A program made the position numbers and the translations under genes. This document shows positions 5,508 through 6,903 of a stretch of DNA of 6,903 nucleotides, piece after piece. The stretch lies in NCBI GenBank assembly GCA_913054115.1, contig CAJXIS010000114.1, positions 1 to 6,903 on the forward strand. The letters are read 5' to 3'. The notes under the pieces were generated by a model. The model was not told where the DNA came from. It saw nothing but the letters and a program-made list of their open reading frames with translations, and ran no database searches. The number at the start of each line of letters is the position of its first letter. The first letter of the stretch is position 1. The DNA comes from an uncultured Acidimicrobiaceae bacterium (GTDB taxonomy: Bacteria; Actinomycetota; Acidimicrobiia; Acidimicrobiales; MedAcidi-G1).

Positions 5508-6903
5508 GTGGAACCGGTCGCCCCCACGCTCGTCCTGGCCGCCGTCGGCGCGCCCGTCGTCGCAGGCCTCGCCACGCTCCTGCTGCCCTGGGGCCGCACG
5601 TCGCTGCGGGTCCTGCTGGCCACCTGTGGCCCACTGGCGTCGCTGCTGTTCCTCGGGGCGCACCTGCGGCGCTACGGCGTGGCATCGAACGAGGAGGGCA
5701 CGACCGCCATCGGGTGGGTGCCGAGCCTCCACCTCGACCTGGGCTTCCTCGTCGACGGGCTGGCCACCTTCTTCGCCCTCCTGGTCGCCAGCGTGGGCGT
5801 CCTGATCGTCCTCTATGCGCGGGCCTACTTCGGCGACGACGGGACCTCTTTGGCCCGCTTCTTCCCGGCGCTCGGGTTTTTCACGAGCTCGATGCTGGGC
5901 GTGGTGCTCGCCGACCACCTCCTGCTCACGGTCCTGTTCTGGGAGGCGACGTCGATCGGATCGTTCTTCCTGATCGGCTGGGACCGCGACGACGAAACGG
6001 CGGTGAAGCGGGCGACGCAGGCGTTCGTCACAACGGGCCTCGGCGGCCTGTCGCTGCTCGGCGGCGTGCTGCTGCTCGGCGACGCAACCGGCTCCTGGAG
6101 ATGGAGCGAACTCGTCGCCGGGGCAGCCGACATCGGGTCGGGCGGCACGATCGTGGCCGCCTTCGTCCTGATCTTCATCGGGGCGGCCTCCAAGAGCGCC
6201 CAGTGGCCGTTCCACTACTGGCTGCCTGGGGCGATGCTGGCGCCGACCCCGGTCTCGGCCTTCCTGCACTCGGCCACCATGGTCAAGGCGGGCGTCTTCC
6301 TGCTGGGCCGGCTGCTGCCCGTGTTCGGGCTGCTGTCCATCTGGTTGCCGGTGGTCGTGGTGTTCGGTGCGGTCACGATGCTGCTCGGCGCCGTGCTGGC
6401 GTTGCAGCAGCACGACCTGAAGCGGATCTTCGCCTACACGACCGTGAGCCAGCTCGGCCTGTTCGTCTGCATGTACGGACTGGGCGGGGCGACGGACGGC
6501 CACGGCGGCGCCGCCATCGACTGGGACCTCAGCCAGATCGCCAGCCACGCCCTCTACAAGGCGCCGCTGTTCCTCATCGCCGGCGCCCTCGCCCACCGGG
6601 TCGGCGCACGACGGCTCCCCGAGCTGTTCGGGCTCTGGAGGCGACGGGTGCCGGGGGCACGCCTGCTGGTCGTGGTCCTGCTGGCGGCCGCCTACGCACT
6701 GGCTGGCGGGCCGGGCACGGTCAGCTTCGTCGCCAAGGAGATGTTCTTCGGAGCGGTGCACCATGCCGCCGGGTCCCGCCCGCTGCTCGTCATCGTGGGG
6801 GCGATGGCGGTGCTGACGGCGATGTGCAACGTGGCGATCGCCGTGCGGCTGGCGGCGACCGTGTTCGGATGGCGCACGGGCGTGGGCGACGAGGGCACGG
6901 TGC
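5508..6903 (+). CDS. mrpA: Na+/H+ antiporter subunit A, MrpA/MnhA type (5' part; runs off the window)
   Basis: The frame is open from GTG 5508 to the window edge, giving 465 complete codons plus one base. Upstream in this frame an in-frame TAG at 5484-5486 is reached with no other start. The protein is very hydrophobic, with about a dozen membrane-spanning stretches in the visible part. It carries the proton-channel core shared with complex I NuoL: DGLATFFALLV at 83-93, FWEATSIGSFFLIGW at 144-158 with Glu146, Lys229, SAQWPFHYWLPGAM at 230-243, PTPVSAFLHSATMVKAG at 246-262 with Lys260, and HALYKAPLFLIAGA at 347-360. WLPGAM and MVKAG are typical of MrpA; NuoL usually has WLPDAM and MVTAG. MrpA is the large subunit of the multi-subunit Mrp complex, which exchanges cytoplasmic Na+ for external protons and supports pH and salt tolerance. 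Full-length MrpA is about 770-1000 residues, so roughly half is present. Other mrp genes would be expected downstream. Confidence 0.88.
   Translation, partial: MEPVAPTLVLAAVGAPVVAGLATLLLPWGRTSLRVLLATCGPLASLLFLGAHLRRYGVASNEEGTTAIGWVPSLHLDLGFLVDGLATFFALLVASVGVLIVLYARAYFGDDGTSLARFFPALGFFTSSMLGVVLADHLLLTVLFWEATSIGSFFLIGWDRDDETAVKRATQAFVTTGLGGLSLLGGVLLLGDATGSWRWSELVAGAADIGSGGTIVAAFVLIFIGAASKSAQWPFHYWLPGAMLAPTPVSAFLHSATMVKAGVFLLGRLLPVFGLLSIWLPVVVVFGAVTMLLGAVLALQQHDLKRIFAYTTVSQLGLFVCMYGLGGATDGHGGAAIDWDLSQIASHALYKAPLFLIAGALAHRVGARRLPELFGLWRRRVPGARLLVVVLLAAAYALAGGPGTVSFVAKEMFFGAVHHAAGSRPLLVIVGAMAVLTAMCNVAIAVRLAATVFGWRTGVGDEGTV

Noticed and set aside
5403..6764. 453-codon minus-strand open frame rich in Gln, Glu, Asp and Arg.
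   Set aside because: It is the antisense image of the hydrophobic mrpA gene and has no recognisable domain.

Overview
The window is very GC-rich (about 70% by eye), tightly packed bacterial DNA. Codons strongly favour G or C at the third position, two genes start with GTG, and mRNA starts look leaderless (a TANNNT-like hexamer exactly 6 nt before the start codon). Together these suggest a high-GC actinobacterium, perhaps an Acidimicrobiia-type marine or soil lineage. That placement is an inference; no marker gene is present.

Layout. (1) Positions 1-591 (+): the last 196 residues of a classical short-chain dehydrogenase (SDR), cut off by the left edge. (2) 614-2581 (+): a bifunctional class II aldolase/SDR of the rhamnulose-1-phosphate aldolase/lactaldehyde dehydrogenase type, 22 nt downstream of the SDR and probably in the same operon. 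(3) 2591-3511 (-): an ornithine cyclodeaminase/mu-crystallin family enzyme, best read as a delta1-pyrroline-2-carboxylate reductase. (4) 3508-4506 (-): a proline racemase superfamily enzyme resembling trans-3-hydroxy-L-proline dehydratase. Genes 4 and 3 are co-transcribed in that order and share an ATGA overlap. (5) 4570-5442 (+): a phytanoyl-CoA dioxygenase (PhyH) family Fe(II)/2-oxoglutarate oxygenase, divergent from gene 4 across a 63-bp gap. (6) 5508 to the right edge (+): the first 465 codons of an MrpA-type Na+/H+ antiporter subunit, with a GTG start and no stop inside the window.

How they fit together. Genes 4 and 3 form a textbook two-step route: trans-3-hydroxy-L-proline is dehydrated to delta1-pyrroline-2-carboxylate, which is reduced to L-proline. 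The odd point is that gene 4 has Cys at both catalytic positions, the pair typical of racemases and epimerases, although the rest of the protein looks like the Cys/Thr dehydratase clade. The SDR and aldolase/SDR pair suggests catabolism of a deoxy sugar or related polyol, but no kinase, isomerase, transporter or regulator is visible here. MrpA is an ion-homeostasis gene and probably starts an unrelated operon.

The non-coding DNA is limited to gaps of 22, 9, 63 and 65 bp. The 63-bp gap holds two divergent leaderless-type promoters. The 65-bp gap holds a perfect 9-bp inverted repeat that abuts the inferred mrpA promoter. No RNA gene, CRISPR array, insertion sequence or clear Rho-independent terminator was seen. 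No wholly new system is evident.
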